Source: Paraburkholderia xenovorans LB400 (GTDB taxonomy: Bacteria > Pseudomonadota > Gammaproteobacteria > Burkholderiales > Burkholderiaceae). Taken from it: a stretch of DNA of 64,000 nt. Positions within the stretch are counted from its first letter, which is position 1, and each line of letters starts with the position of its first letter. The notes under the pieces were generated by a model. That model did not search any database and was not told the DNA's origin. It was given only the letters and a program-made list of their open reading frames with translations. A program made the translations under genes and the position numbers. Below, piece by piece: positions 25,398 through 34,505 of the stretch. The DNA lies in NCBI RefSeq assembly GCF_000013645.1, contig NC_007952.1, forward strand, positions 806,001 through 870,000. Reading direction: 5' to 3'.

Positions 25398-27995
25398 ATG
25401 AATACCGCAAACCGCAAACGCCTTCCCGGCACCCAGCTCGATTTCTTCGACACGCGTGCCGCCATCGAAGCCATTCAGCCCGGCGCTTACGACAAGTTGC
25501 CGTACACGTCGCGCGTGCTGGCAGAGAACCTCGTGCGCCGCTGCGACCCGGTCACGCTCGTTGCTTCGCTTAAACAGATCATCGAACGCAAGCGCGAACT
25601 GGATTTTCCGTGGTTCCCGGCGCGCGTGGTCTGTCATGACATTCTCGGCCAGACCGCTCTGGTCGACCTCGCCGGTCTGCGCGACGCGATTGCCGCGCAA
25701 GGCGGCGATCCGGCAATGGTCAACCCCGTGGTGCCGACCCAACTGGTGGTAGACCATTCGCTCGCCGTCGAGTGCGGCGGTTTCGATCCGGATGCGTTCG
25801 CGAAGAACCGCGCGATCGAGGACCGCCGTAATGAAGACCGCTTCGACTTCATCAACTGGACCAGGCGTGCGTTCAGGAACGTCGACGTGATTCCGCCGGG
25901 CAACGGCATCCTGCATCAGATCAACCTCGAACGCATGAGCCCGGTGGTGCAGGTGAAAGACGGCGTGGCTTTCCCCGATACGCTGGTCGGCACCGACTCC
26001 CATACGCCGATGGTGGACGCGCTCGGCGTGATCGCCGTCGGCGTGGGCGGACTCGAAGCGGAAAGCGTGATGCTGGGCCGCGCGTCGTATATGCGCCTGC
26101 CGGATATCGTCGGCGTGGAACTGACCGGCAAGCCGGGCGAAGGCATTACGGCGACCGATGTCGTGCTCTCGTTGACCGAATTCCTGCGCAAGGAGAAAGT
26201 GGTCGGCGCGTACCTCGAATTCTTTGGCGCCGGCACGGCCAACCTCACGCTCGGCGACCGCGCGACCATCGCCAACATGTCGCCGGAATTCGGCGCCACG
26301 GCCGCGATGTTCTATATCGACGAACAGACCATCAAGTACCTCAAGCTCACCGGCCGCGACGACGAGCTCGTCAAACTGGTGGAAACCTACGCGAAGGAAA
26401 CCGGCCTGTGGGCGGACAGCCTCAAGCATGCGGAGTACGAACGCGTGCTGAAGTTCGACCTCTCCACCGTGGTGCGCACGCTGGCCGGTCCGTCCAATCC
26501 GCATCGCCGTTTGCCGGTGTCGGAGCTGGCGGCGCGCGGCATCAGCGGCAAGGTGGAGAACGAGCCTGGCCTGATGCCGGACGGTGCGGTGATCATTGCC
26601 GCTATCACGAGCTGCACGAACACCAACAATCCGCGCAACATGATCGCGGCCGGTCTGCTGGCGCGTAACGCGAACCGGCGTGGACTGACGCGCAAGCCCT
26701 GGGCGAAGACTTCGCTCGCGCCGGGCTCGAAGGCGGTCACGCTATATCTGGAAGAAGCGGGACTGTTGCACGATCTGGAGCAACTGGGCTTTGGCGTGGT
26801 CGCGTATGCGTGCACGTCGTGCAACGGCATGTCCGGTGCGTTGGACCCGGCGATCCAGAAAGAGATCGTCGATCGCGACCTGTATGCGACGGCCGTGCTG
26901 TCGGGCAACCGCAACTTCGACGGCCGCATTCATCCGTACGCGAAGCAGGCATTCCTCGCGTCGCCGCCGCTGGTGGTGGCTTATGCGATTGCGGGCACGA
27001 TCCGCTTCGACATCGAGAAAGACGTGCTCGGTATCGACGCCGACGGTCACGCCGTCACGCTGAAGGACATCTGGCCGTCGGACGCGGAGATCGATGCGAT
27101 CGTGGCGTCGAGCGTGAAACCGGAGCAATTCCGCAAGGTGTACGAGCCGATGTTCGCGGTCACGGTCGACACGGGCGAGAAGGCCAGCCCGCTCTATGAC
27201 TGGCGCCCCATGAGCACGTACATTCGCCGTCCGCCGTATTGGGAAGGCGCGCTCGCCGGTGAGCGCACGCTCAAGGGCATGCGCCCGCTAGCCGTGCTCG
27301 GCGACAACATCACGACCGATCACCTGTCGCCGTCCAACGCGATTCTGCCGGACAGCGCGTCGGGTGAATATCTGGCGAAGATGGGGCTGCCGGAAGAAGA
27401 CTTCAATTCCTATGCGACTCACCGCGGCGACCATCTGACGGCACAGCGCGCCACCTTCGCGAACCCCACGCTGAAGAACGAGATGGTGCTCGAAGACGGC
27501 AAGGTGAAGGCGGGTTCGCTGGCGCGCATCGAGCCCGAGGGCAAGGTCACGCGCATGTGGGAAGCGATCGAAACCTACATGGAACGCAAGCAGCCGTTGA
27601 TCGTGATTGCCGGCGCCGATTATGGCCAGGGTTCGTCGCGTGACTGGGCGGCGAAGGGCGTGCGTCTTGCCGGCACGGAAGCGATCGTCGCGGAAGGGTT
27701 CGAGCGCATTCACCGCACGAATCTGGTGGGCATGGGCGTGCTGCCGCTGGAGTTCAAGCCTGGAGTGAACCGGCTCACGCTCGGTATCGACGGCACGGAA
27801 ACTTTCGACGTGATCGGCGAGCGCAAGCCGCGCACGGATCTCACGCTGGTGATTCATCGCAAAAACGGTGAGCGCGTGGAAGTGCCGGTCACGTGCCGCC
27901 TCGATACCGCCGAGGAGGTCTCGATCTATGAGGCCGGCGGCGTGCTGCAACGCTTTGCACAGGACTTCCTCGAATCGACGAAAGCGGCGGCTTGA
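25398..27995 (+). CDS. acnD: Fe/S-dependent 2-methylisocitrate dehydratase AcnD
   Basis: 865 residues, the family length. An aconitase-like enzyme that dehydrates 2-methylcitrate to 2-methyl-trans-aconitate, later isomerised by PrpF. Iron-sulfur ligands are seen at SCTNTNNP and ACTSCNGM (C at both sites); DSHTPMVDALGVIAVGVGG and the swivel-domain GADYGQGSSRDWAAKG are aconitase hallmarks. Start ATG 25398 matches the family (MNTANRKRLPGTQLDFFDTR). The neighbouring prpF confirms AcnD rather than AcnA. Confidence 0.94.
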   Translation: MNTANRKRLPGTQLDFFDTRAAIEAIQPGAYDKLPYTSRVLAENLVRRCDPVTLVASLKQIIERKRELDFPWFPARVVCHDILGQTALVDLAGLRDAIAAQGGDPAMVNPVVPTQLVVDHSLAVECGGFDPDAFAKNRAIEDRRNEDRFDFINWTRRAFRNVDVIPPGNGILHQINLERMSPVVQVKDGVAFPDTLVGTDSHTPMVDALGVIAVGVGGLEAESVMLGRASYMRLPDIVGVELTGKPGEGITATDVVLSLTEFLRKEKVVGAYLEFFGAGTANLTLGDRATIANMSPEFGATAAMFYIDEQTIKYLKLTGRDDELVKLVETYAKETGLWADSLKHAEYERVLKFDLSTVVRTLAGPSNPHRRLPVSELAARGISGKVENEPGLMPDGAVIIAAITSCTNTNNPRNMIAAGLLARNANRRGLTRKPWAKTSLAPGSKAVTLYLEEAGLLHDLEQLGFGVVAYACTSCNGMSGALDPAIQKEIVDRDLYATAVLSGNRNFDGRIHPYAKQAFLASPPLVVAYAIAGTIRFDIEKDVLGIDADGHAVTLKDIWPSDAEIDAIVASSVKPEQFRKVYEPMFAVTVDTGEKASPLYDWRPMSTYIRRPPYWEGALAGERTLKGMRPLAVLGDNITTDHLSPSNAILPDSASGEYLAKMGLPEEDFNSYATHRGDHLTAQRATFANPTLKNEMVLEDGKVKAGSLARIEPEGKVTRMWEAIETYMERKQPLIVIAGADYGQGSSRDWAAKGVRLAGTEAIVAEGFERIHRTNLVGMGVLPLEFKPGVNRLTLGIDGTETFDVIGERKPRTDLTLVIHRKNGERVEVPVTCRLDTAEEVSIYEAGGVLQRFAQDFLESTKAAA

Positions 27996-28050
27996 GGCCG
28001 CCTGGTTTGCGGATCGCTCGAACTTGAAGCAGCGAACGTTTTAACGCGGG

Positions 28051-28086
28051 GCAGGGCGATACGGTGCGGCATGCCGTACGCCCTGC
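28051..28086 (+). other. Strong hairpin between acnD and prpF
   Basis: GCAGGGCG-A-TACGG (28051-28064) pairs with CCGTACGCCCTGC (28074-28086): a 13-bp stem with one bulged A and a 9-nt loop. No T-run follows, so it is more likely an RNA processing or stabilising structure than a terminator. Confidence 0.5.
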
Positions 28087-28133
28087 CGGAAGTCCCCTCG
28101 GGGGCCGCCCGCCCACATCAGGACACGACTTTC

Positions 28134-29321
28134 ATGGCCCACCAACCCCAGATCAAGATTGCCGCCACTTATATGCGCGGCGGCACCAGCAAAGGTGTGT
28201 TTTTCCGCTTGCAGGATTTGCCCGAGGCCGCTCAGGTGCCGGGCGCCGCGCGCGATGCGCTGCTGATGCGCGTGATCGGCAGCCCCGATCCGTACGGCAA
28301 GCAGATCGACGGCATGGGCGGCGCGACGTCGAGCACCAGCAAGACGGTGATCATCGCCAAAAGCAGCCGGCCCGATCACGACGTGGATTACCTGTTCGGG
28401 CAGGTGTCGATCGACAAAGCGTTTGTGGACTGGAGCGGCAATTGCGGCAACCTTTCCGCCGCCGTGGGACCGTTCGCGATCAGCGCGGGCCTCGTCGACC
28501 CGAGCCGGATTCCGCGCGACGGCGTGGCGACTGTGCGCATCTGGCAGGCGAACATCGGCAAGACGATCATCGGGCATGTGCCGATGACCAATGGCGCCGT
28601 GCAGGAAACCGGCGATTTCGAACTCGACGGCGTCACGTTTCCGGCTGCTGAAGTGCAACTCGAATTCATGGACCCGGCCGCCGAAGAAGAGGGCGCGGGC
28701 GGTTCGATGTTTCCGACCGGCAACCTGGTCGACGACCTCGAAGTGCCGGGCGTCGGCACGCTGAAGGCGACCATGATCAACGCGGGTATTCCGACCATTT
28801 TCGTGGATGCGGAATCGATCGGCTACAAGGGCACGGAATTGCAGGACGCCATCAATAGCGACGAAAAAGCGCTGGCGATGTTCGAGACCATTCGCGCGTA
28901 CGGCGCGTTGCGCATGGGGCTGATCAGGCATCTCGACGAGATCGCGACGCGCCAGCATACGCCGAAGGTCGCATTCGTCGCGAAGCCGGCCGACTATGTG
29001 GCGTCGAGCGGCAAGCGCATTGGTGCGGGTGACGTCGATCTGCTGGTGCGGGCGATGTCGATGGGCAAACTGCATCACGCGATGATGGGCACGGCCGCGG
29101 TGGCGATCGGCACGGCGGCGGCGATTTCGGGCACGCTGGTGAATCTCGCGGCGGGCGGCGGGGCGAAGAAGTCGGTGCGCTTCGGGCATCCGTCGGGGAC
29201 CTTGCGGGTCGGCGCCGAGGCGAGCGAGAGCGGTGGAGAGTGGACGGTCACGAAGGCCATCATGAGCCGCAGCGCGCGGGTGTTGATGGAAGGCTGGGTG
29301 CGGGTGCCGCAGGAGAGGTGA
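28134..29321 (+). CDS. prpF: 2-methylaconitate cis-trans isomerase PrpF
   Basis: 395 residues. It converts 2-methyl-trans-aconitate to the cis form in the methylcitrate cycle. MRGGTSKGVFF near the N-terminus and GNCGNLSAAVGPFAI are the PrpF family signatures (diaminopimelate-epimerase-like fold). Start ATG 28134. It lies 138 bp after acnD with a hairpin in the gap. Confidence 0.94.
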   Translation: MAHQPQIKIAATYMRGGTSKGVFFRLQDLPEAAQVPGAARDALLMRVIGSPDPYGKQIDGMGGATSSTSKTVIIAKSSRPDHDVDYLFGQVSIDKAFVDWSGNCGNLSAAVGPFAISAGLVDPSRIPRDGVATVRIWQANIGKTIIGHVPMTNGAVQETGDFELDGVTFPAAEVQLEFMDPAAEEEGAGGSMFPTGNLVDDLEVPGVGTLKATMINAGIPTIFVDAESIGYKGTELQDAINSDEKALAMFETIRAYGALRMGLIRHLDEIATRQHTPKVAFVAKPADYVASSGKRIGAGDVDLLVRAMSMGKLHHAMMGTAAVAIGTAAAISGTLVNLAAGGGAKKSVRFGHPSGTLRVGAEASESGGEWTVTKAIMSRSARVLMEGWVRVPQER

Positions 29322-29371
29322 GGCGGGGGCGGCGCCGTCGATATCGTACCGACGGTTCCTCACGCAGCGTG

Positions 29372-29450
29372 CCGGCGCGTTTTGAATCGGAGGCCGCGTT
29401 TAAACGCCCTTTCAAGCGCGAGTTCGGGATGCCGCCGGCGGGGGTGTCCC
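29372..29450 (+). pseudogene. C-terminal fragment of an AraC-family regulator
   Basis: The frame reads RFESEAAFKRPFKREFGMPP, the unmistakable end of the second AraC helix-turn-helix (usual form Y.SEAAFSRAFKREFGVPP). Nothing upstream encodes the remaining protein, so only a stub of about 25 residues is left between prpF and the copper genes. Confidence 0.6.
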
Positions 29451-29456
29451 GCCCCC

Positions 29457-29852
29457 TCACTTCACCCCGTGCTTCGCCTGCCATCCCTTCATAAACGCGA
29501 TTTCTTCGTGCTGCGCCTTGATGATGTTCCTTGCAAGCCGCTTCAACTCCGGGTCCTTGCCGTATTTCAACTCGACCTGCGCCATTTCAATCGCGCCCTG
29601 ATGATGCGGAATCATGTGCGCGACAAAGTCCTTGTCGGTGTTGCCCGTGTAGTCGGCGCTCATGTCCTGCATCATTTTGTCGTCGGCGGCCTTGAACGCT
29701 TGCGTCGACTCGCCGGTGCCGGCGTCCGCTGAACCGGACATATCCATGCCGGGCATGGCCGCCGGTTGCTGGGCGTGGACGGGCGCGGCGGCGACAGCAA
29801 ACGCAAGGCCGCCGAGCAGGCAGAGGGCACGAAAGGCGCGAAGGTTCTTCAT
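29457..29852 (-). CDS. DUF305 family copper-associated periplasmic protein
   Basis: 131 residues with a signal peptide (LCLLGGLAFAVAAAPVHA). The mature protein contains MPGMDMSGSADAG, a Met-rich patch, and the DUF305 core DFVAHMIPHHQGAIEMAQVEL with conserved His/Met residues, and ends in EEIAFMKGWQAKHG. Related proteins such as CopM bind copper in the periplasm. It lies beside a copper chaperone and multicopper oxidase genes, supporting a metal-binding role. Confidence 0.82.
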   Translation of the reverse strand: MKNLRAFRALCLLGGLAFAVAAAPVHAQQPAAMPGMDMSGSADAGTGESTQAFKAADDKMMQDMSADYTGNTDKDFVAHMIPHHQGAIEMAQVELKYGKDPELKRLARNIIKAQHEEIAFMKGWQAKHGVK

Positions 29853-29969
29853 AACGGATGTCCATTGAGAAAAGGTTGTCTCGAACGACGCTGATGCCGG
29901 GAAGCGGGTGCGTGTTTCCGCCTCCGCTCCCCGGCGGCGATCCTATCAGGTGGTCAGGCTTTCAGGTGA

Positions 29970-30167
29970 TCAGGTTCTCAGCGACGGATGAAAGCCCGCT
30001 GCCTCGATGGCCTCGATGAACTGCGCGGGCGCCAGTGTCGATGTGACCTTGACGATTTTAACGGGGAGATCGACTTCGAGCTTTGCAGCCGGGTCGAGAC
30101 TCGTGACAGCACGTGTTATGGCGTTGGCGCACCCGCCGCACGACATGTCCGGGACGGTGAATTCCAT
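29970..30167 (-). CDS. copZ: Heavy-metal-associated copper chaperone, CopZ-like
   Basis: 65 residues, one HMA domain with the MSCGGC metal-binding motif in TVPDMSCGGCANAITRAV. GGAGG lies before ATG 30167. It is cytoplasmic and passes Cu(I) to an exporting ATPase in known systems, but no CopA ATPase gene is in this window. A CueR-like operator lies directly upstream. Confidence 0.88.
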   Translation of the reverse strand: MEFTVPDMSCGGCANAITRAVTSLDPAAKLEVDLPVKIVKVTSTLAPAQFIEAIEAAGFHPSLRT

Positions 30168-30203
30168 TTCCTGCCTCCGATGAGAAGTGATGGTTCAAGC
30201 GTG

Positions 30204-30228
30204 GACCTTCCCACGGCGGTAAGGTCAA
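30204..30228 (-). promoter_or_regulatory. CueR-type promoter/operator of copZ
   Basis: ACCTTCC-N7-GTAAGGT is the dyad, within GACC..GGTC, with a minus-strand -35 TTGACC (30223-30228) and a 19-bp spacer before CACGCT as -10. Over-long spacers with a central dyad are the hallmark of MerR/CueR promoters. The regulator gene is not in the window. Confidence 0.6.
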
Positions 30229-30337
30229 GCGTCTTTTTTCGGGCAGGCCGAAGCCGTATCGCCGCACTAAAAGTGGGCACGCGCGGCGTCGCTCCAGTCA
30301 TACGATTTTCCAGAATCGCATGCTAGACTTCGTACCC

Positions 30338-30760
30338 ATGTCCCGCTGGCGCAACCTCTTTATCGTCGTGCTGCTTGTACTGAGCCTTCCGGTTCAGTCG
30401 TTCGCGGCCCTTTCCATGCAATGCGAGTCCTCGCATTCCGTGGGCGACGGGGTGCGCGCGCTTCATGAGCATGCCAGTTCAATGGCGCAGCATCATGACC
30501 ATGCCGGGATGGAGGCCGCTCGAGCCGACTCTATCGCCAGTGCCCACCTTCAGCACCACAACTCGGGGAGCAGCGAGCATCACGAGCATGCTTGCTCCAC
30601 CTGCGCGTCCTGCTGTTTCGGCGGCGCGTTGCCGATCACGCCGGTGGCCTCTCTGTCCGCCGGCGCCATTCAGTTCGCTGTTCCTCTGCCTCCCGCTGCG
30701 CGCGTCGCGTCGTTTCTGACTGACGGCGTCGAGCGTCCTCCCCGAATCCCTCTCGTCTAG
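30338..30760 (+). CDS. Hypothetical His/Cys-rich exported protein in copper cluster
   Basis: 140 residues from ATG 30338 (an ATG at 30320 is also in frame). A signal peptide (FIVVLLVLSLPVQSFA) leads into a stretch with many histidines (HEHASSMAQHHDHAG, HLQHHNSG, EHHEHA) and then CSTCASCCFGGALP. The His- and Cys-rich composition suggests metal binding in the periplasm or inner membrane. It starts a run of copper genes reading rightward from the intergenic region shared with copZ. Family not certain. Confidence 0.6.
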   Translation: MSRWRNLFIVVLLVLSLPVQSFAALSMQCESSHSVGDGVRALHEHASSMAQHHDHAGMEAARADSIASAHLQHHNSGSSEHHEHACSTCASCCFGGALPITPVASLSAGAIQFAVPLPPAARVASFLTDGVERPPRIPLV

Positions 30761-30834
30761 TTCTTTCGCAGCTTCGCGCTGCGGTGTTCCATTTCGTCTC
30801 GATGGCGGCTGTGTGTCGTCCGTCGGGACGGTCT

Positions 30835-31164
30835 ATGACGAGACTATCCATGCGAACGTTCATTGCGGCGTTGCTCGGCGCGACGGCATGTCTGCCGGCG
30901 CTCGTGCACGCCACGACCATATTTCCCGATCCGGCGGATGCGGCCGTATCCGTGCCTGCGGTCGAGGCGCCATCCACGCTGGCCGACTATCGGCCGTACC
31001 GCGAGCAGCAAACAGCGGGTTGGCGGGCGCTCAATCGCGCGGTGACCCAACCTTCTGACGGCGCTGGAATGAGCCACGGCACGATGCATTCGGGCGTCGA
31101 TTCGGGCATCGCCGAGGCCAAAGACGAGGGCCACGGTTCCCACCACGAAGGGGCGGCAAAATGA
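30835..31164 (+). CDS. Hypothetical exported protein of copper-resistance operon
   Basis: 109 residues. A signal peptide (FIAALLGATACLPALVHA) is followed by a short hydrophilic tail with ADYRPYREQQTAGWRALNRAV and GHGSHHEGAA at the end. Proteins of this sort are found next to TolC-like and multicopper oxidase genes. Start ATG 30835 (RBS GGGAC), with ATG 30850 an alternative. Its stop overlaps the TolC-like start by ATGA, so they are coupled. Function unknown; histidines at the end could bind metal. Confidence 0.6.
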   Translation: MTRLSMRTFIAALLGATACLPALVHATTIFPDPADAAVSVPAVEAPSTLADYRPYREQQTAGWRALNRAVTQPSDGAGMSHGTMHSGVDSGIAEAKDEGHGSHHEGAAK

Positions 31165-32591
31165 GGCCGCGTGTGTTCCCATTTTCCCCCGCGATTGCAA
31201 TTGCTATTGCAACGGCATTGCTCGCCGGCTGCACGACATTCTCAAAAGACGGCGGGTTCGGCACCGTTTCGACCGCGGCCTCAGAGCGGCTCGGCAAAGA
31301 CGCCGTACTGATAGAAACGGATGAAGATCGAAGCACTGCCGCCAGCCGCACGCAAGAACTGCTGTCCGCGCCGCTTGGCATGGACGACGCGGTCCAGGTC
31401 GCGCTGCTGAACAACCGCGGTTTGCAGGCTTCGTATAGCGAACTCGGCATCGCTGAAGCGGACCTCGTTCAGGCTGGCCGCCTGCCGAATCCCGGCTTCT
31501 CGTTCAGCCGCACGCATGGTGGCGATGATCTGAGTATCAGCCGCACCTTCACGCTCGGCATGTTAAGGGTGCTGACAATGCCGCTGGCGACGCGTATCGA
31601 AAGCCGCCGTTTCGAGCAGACCCGCCTGCTCACCGCGGACGCCATGCTCAAAGTCGCCGCCGATGCCCGGCGCGCCTACATCAACGCAGTCGCGGCCGGG
31701 CAATCGGCGGTCTACGCGGAGCAGGTGAAGGATTCGGCCGAAGCCAGCGCCGAACTCGCGTCACGCATGCAGCAGGCGGGCAATTTCAGCAAGCTCGACT
31801 ACGCGCGCGAGCAGGCCTTTTACGCGGAAGCGATGGCGCAAGTGGCAAGAGCGCGACAACAGTCGGTGTCCGCGCGAGAAAAGCTGACTCGCGCGATGGG
31901 GCTCTGGGGTTCGCAAGCACAGTACAGGCTGCCCGAGCGTCTGCCCGATCTGCCTGCCACGCGCCCCGAGTTGCACGATCTGGAAGCCTTCGCAATGCGG
32001 AACCGGCTCGACATCCAGGCCGCGAAGCTGCAAACGCAAAGCGTAGCCGGTGCACTGGGCTTGAGCAAAGCGACGCGTTTCATCAACGCGCTGGACGTCG
32101 GCTATCAGAACAATTTCACGACTTCCGACGGCCGCGAGCAGGGCTACGAGATCAGCGTCGAGCTTCCCGTTTTCGACTGGGGCAGCGCCAAAGTGGCGCG
32201 TGCGGAAGCGATCTACATGCAGTCGGTGAATCGCGTTGCCGGGACCGCGATCGACGCGCGCTCCGAAGTACGCGAATCGTATTCGGCCTACGTATCCGGC
32301 TATGACCTGGCAAAGCACTATCGGGACGAAGTCGTGCCGGTGCGCAAAACCATCTCCGATGAACTGCTGCTTCGCTACAACGGCATGCTCGCGAGCGTAT
32401 TCGAACTGCTCGCCGATTCACGCGAGCAGATCGGCGCGGTGAATAGCGCTATCGACGCGCTGAAAGACTACTGGCTCGCGCAAACCGATTTGCAACAGGC
32501 GCTCGGCGGCCAGTTGCCGGCTGCTGCCATCGCGACGCCGCTCGCATCCACGACGCAAGCGGCGTCGTCCACTGAACTGGAAGGTCAATGA
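31161..32591 (+). CDS. TolC-family outer membrane efflux lipoprotein
   Basis: 476 residues. A lipoprotein signal ends in LLAGC; the rest shows the two-repeat coiled-coil of OEP/TolC-type channels, for example AVQVALLNNRGLQASYSELGIAEADLVQAGRL and ALGLSKATRFINALDVGYQNNF. As part of the copper gene set it would be the outer-membrane channel of an export system, but no RND or membrane-fusion protein gene is beside it here. Start ATG 31161 overlaps the previous stop. Confidence 0.85.
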   Translation: MRPRVFPFSPAIAIAIATALLAGCTTFSKDGGFGTVSTAASERLGKDAVLIETDEDRSTAASRTQELLSAPLGMDDAVQVALLNNRGLQASYSELGIAEADLVQAGRLPNPGFSFSRTHGGDDLSISRTFTLGMLRVLTMPLATRIESRRFEQTRLLTADAMLKVAADARRAYINAVAAGQSAVYAEQVKDSAEASAELASRMQQAGNFSKLDYAREQAFYAEAMAQVARARQQSVSAREKLTRAMGLWGSQAQYRLPERLPDLPATRPELHDLEAFAMRNRLDIQAAKLQTQSVAGALGLSKATRFINALDVGYQNNFTTSDGREQGYEISVELPVFDWGSAKVARAEAIYMQSVNRVAGTAIDARSEVRESYSAYVSGYDLAKHYRDEVVPVRKTISDELLLRYNGMLASVFELLADSREQIGAVNSAIDALKDYWLAQTDLQQALGGQLPAAAIATPLASTTQAASSTELEGQ

Positions 32592-32592
32592 C

Positions 32593-33888
32593 ATGGTGTC
32601 ACGTCGACATTTTATCGGCGGCTCGGGTGCCGCTTTGCTAGGCGCCGCGCTGGTCAGCAAGGCTGGCGCCGCGTCGCTGCCCGAAGCGCCCACGATGGCC
32701 GCGTCCGCGATGCAGGTGCCGCGCGCGCCGTCGATTGGCCGGCCTTACACGCCGGTCGCCACGCTCAACGGATGGTCGCTGCCGTGGCGCATGAAGAACG
32801 GCTGGAAGGAATTTCATCTGACCGCGGAACCGGTGGTGCGCGAATTCGCGCCGGGCATGCGCGTGAATCTATGGGGCTACAACGGGCAGGCGCCTGGGCC
32901 GACCATCGAGGCCGTCGAAGGCGACAAGGTACGCATCTTCGTGACCAACCGGCTGCCGGAGCACACCACGGTTCACTGGCACGGCATGCTGCTGCCGTGC
33001 GGCATGGATGGCGTGGGCGGTCTCACGCAGCCGCACATTCCGCCGGGCAAGACGTTCGTGTACGAATTCCGGCTCGAAAAGCCCGGCACCTTCATGTATC
33101 ACCCGCACGCCGACGAGATGGTGCAGATGGCAATGGGCATGATGGGCACGTTCATCGTTCATCCGAAAGATCCTGGCGTGATGCAGGTGGACCGCGATTT
33201 CGTGTTCATCATGTCAGCCTACGACATCGATCCGGGCAGCTTCACGCCGCGCGTGAACGAAATGACCGACTTCAATATGTGGACATGGAACGCGCGCGTG
33301 TTTCCGGGCATCGATTCGCTGCCGGTGCGCGCGGGCGATCGTGTGCGTATCCGCGTCGGCAATCTGACGATGACCAATCACCCAATTCATCTGCACGGCT
33401 ACCACTTCGAAGTGGTGGGCACGGACGGCGGCTGGATTCCGCCTTCCGCGCGCTGGCCCGAGGTCACGGCCGATATCGCGGTCGGGCAGATGCGTGTCAT
33501 CGAGTTCACGGCGAATCGTCCGGGCGACTGGGCGTTCCATTGCCACAAGTCGCATCACACGATGAATGCGATGGGGCATCAGGTTCCGAACATGATCGGC
33601 GTGCCGCAGAAAGACCTGGCGAAACGCATCAACCGGCTGGTGCCCGACTATATGGCGATGGGCAGCACGGGCGGTTCGATGGGTGCAATGGCAATGCCGT
33701 TGCCCGACAACACACTGCCGATGATGACCGGCACCGGACCATTCGGCGCGCTGGAAATGGGCGGCATGTTCACGGTGGTGAAAGTGCGCGAAGGGTTAGG
33801 GCGCGACGATTACCGCGATCCGGGCTGGTTCGCGCATCCGAAAGGAACGGTGGCTTATGAATATACCGGCGAGCTGCCGGACAGTTGA
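32593..33888 (+). CDS. Multicopper oxidase with TAT signal
   Basis: 431 residues. The twin-arginine signal MVSRRHFIGGSGAALLG sends it folded to the periplasm. Copper ligands are visible: H128-W-H130, H170-P-H172, H263..H266-L-H268, H316-C317-H318 with H322 and axial M327. All four copper sites appear complete. Members oxidise Cu(I) in the periplasm. Starts 1 nt after the TolC-like stop, so cotranscribed. A shorter, three-domain-like oxidase, not a full PcoA/CopA. Confidence 0.9.
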   Translation: MVSRRHFIGGSGAALLGAALVSKAGAASLPEAPTMAASAMQVPRAPSIGRPYTPVATLNGWSLPWRMKNGWKEFHLTAEPVVREFAPGMRVNLWGYNGQAPGPTIEAVEGDKVRIFVTNRLPEHTTVHWHGMLLPCGMDGVGGLTQPHIPPGKTFVYEFRLEKPGTFMYHPHADEMVQMAMGMMGTFIVHPKDPGVMQVDRDFVFIMSAYDIDPGSFTPRVNEMTDFNMWTWNARVFPGIDSLPVRAGDRVRIRVGNLTMTNHPIHLHGYHFEVVGTDGGWIPPSARWPEVTADIAVGQMRVIEFTANRPGDWAFHCHKSHHTMNAMGHQVPNMIGVPQKDLAKRINRLVPDYMAMGSTGGSMGAMAMPLPDNTLPMMTGTGPFGALEMGGMFTVVKVREGLGRDDYRDPGWFAHPKGTVAYEYTGELPDS

Positions 33889-33925
33889 TGTCGTGACGAA
33901 CATATTCAACTTTGGCGAGGGTGAG

Positions 33926-34255
33926 ATGAAGAATGTATTGATTTCAATGATGACGGTTTGCATGCTGACGGTTTCCGCTTCGAGCCATGCGGCGGCGAGT
34001 GCGGCCGGCGCTCAGGCGGGCGGTGACGTGAAGGCCGGCATGTCGCATGGCGAGGTCAGGAAAGTGGATCTGGCTGCCGGCAAGCTGACCATCAGGCATG
34101 GTCCTTTGGAAAACCTCGGCATGGATGCCATGACAATGGCCTTCAAGGTAAAGGATCCGGCAATGCTCTCGCAGGTCGAGGCCGGGGATAGCATCGACTT
34201 CGTTGCTGAAGAGGTGGACGGAGCGCTGACGGTGATGAAACTGGAGAAGCGATAG
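33926..34255 (+). CDS. CusF-like periplasmic copper-binding protein
   Basis: 109 residues with a signal peptide. The mature domain shows GEVRKVDLAAGKLTIRHGPLENLGMDAMTMAFKVKDPAM, the CusF OB-fold core, with H and two M residues in the TIRHGP and MDAMTMAF positions that bind Cu(I) in CusF. Start ATG 33926 follows GAGGGTGAG; a longer in-frame version overlaps the oxidase gene and is unlikely. Followed by two terminators. Confidence 0.85.
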   Translation: MKNVLISMMTVCMLTVSASSHAAASAAGAQAGGDVKAGMSHGEVRKVDLAAGKLTIRHGPLENLGMDAMTMAFKVKDPAMLSQVEAGDSIDFVAEEVDGALTVMKLEKR

Positions 34256-34259
34256 CGCG

Positions 34260-34281
34260 CCCGGCGGGCCTGCCGGGTTTT
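34260..34281 (+). terminator. Terminator after copper operon
   Basis: CCCGGC-GGGCCT-GCCGGG with TTTT immediately after, starting 5 nt past the CusF-like stop. Confidence 0.55.
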
Positions 34282-34333
34282 GCCGGCCGGGACGGCGTGC
34301 GTTTCTTCAGATGGTAAGGAGGGTGGAGCAGGC

Positions 34334-34370
34334 AGGGGCGGCTATCACGGGAAGTCTTACCGCCCCTTTT
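34334..34370 (+). terminator. Second terminator downstream of copper operon
   Basis: AGGGGCGG (34334-34341) / CCGCCCCT (34360-34367) stem, ending in a run of T to 34370. Also isolates the next gene. Confidence 0.55.
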
Positions 34371-34505
34371 GTGCGGTAGCTCACCAAGTCGAGCCGAACT
34401 TACTCGACGCGCGCTTTTGAAATGTTATTCTCGGGCGTCGTGAACTTCATTGTGCACAGACGCGGGTGACTTCAAAGAATACCTAGATCCCATCAGGAGA
34501 CGGGC

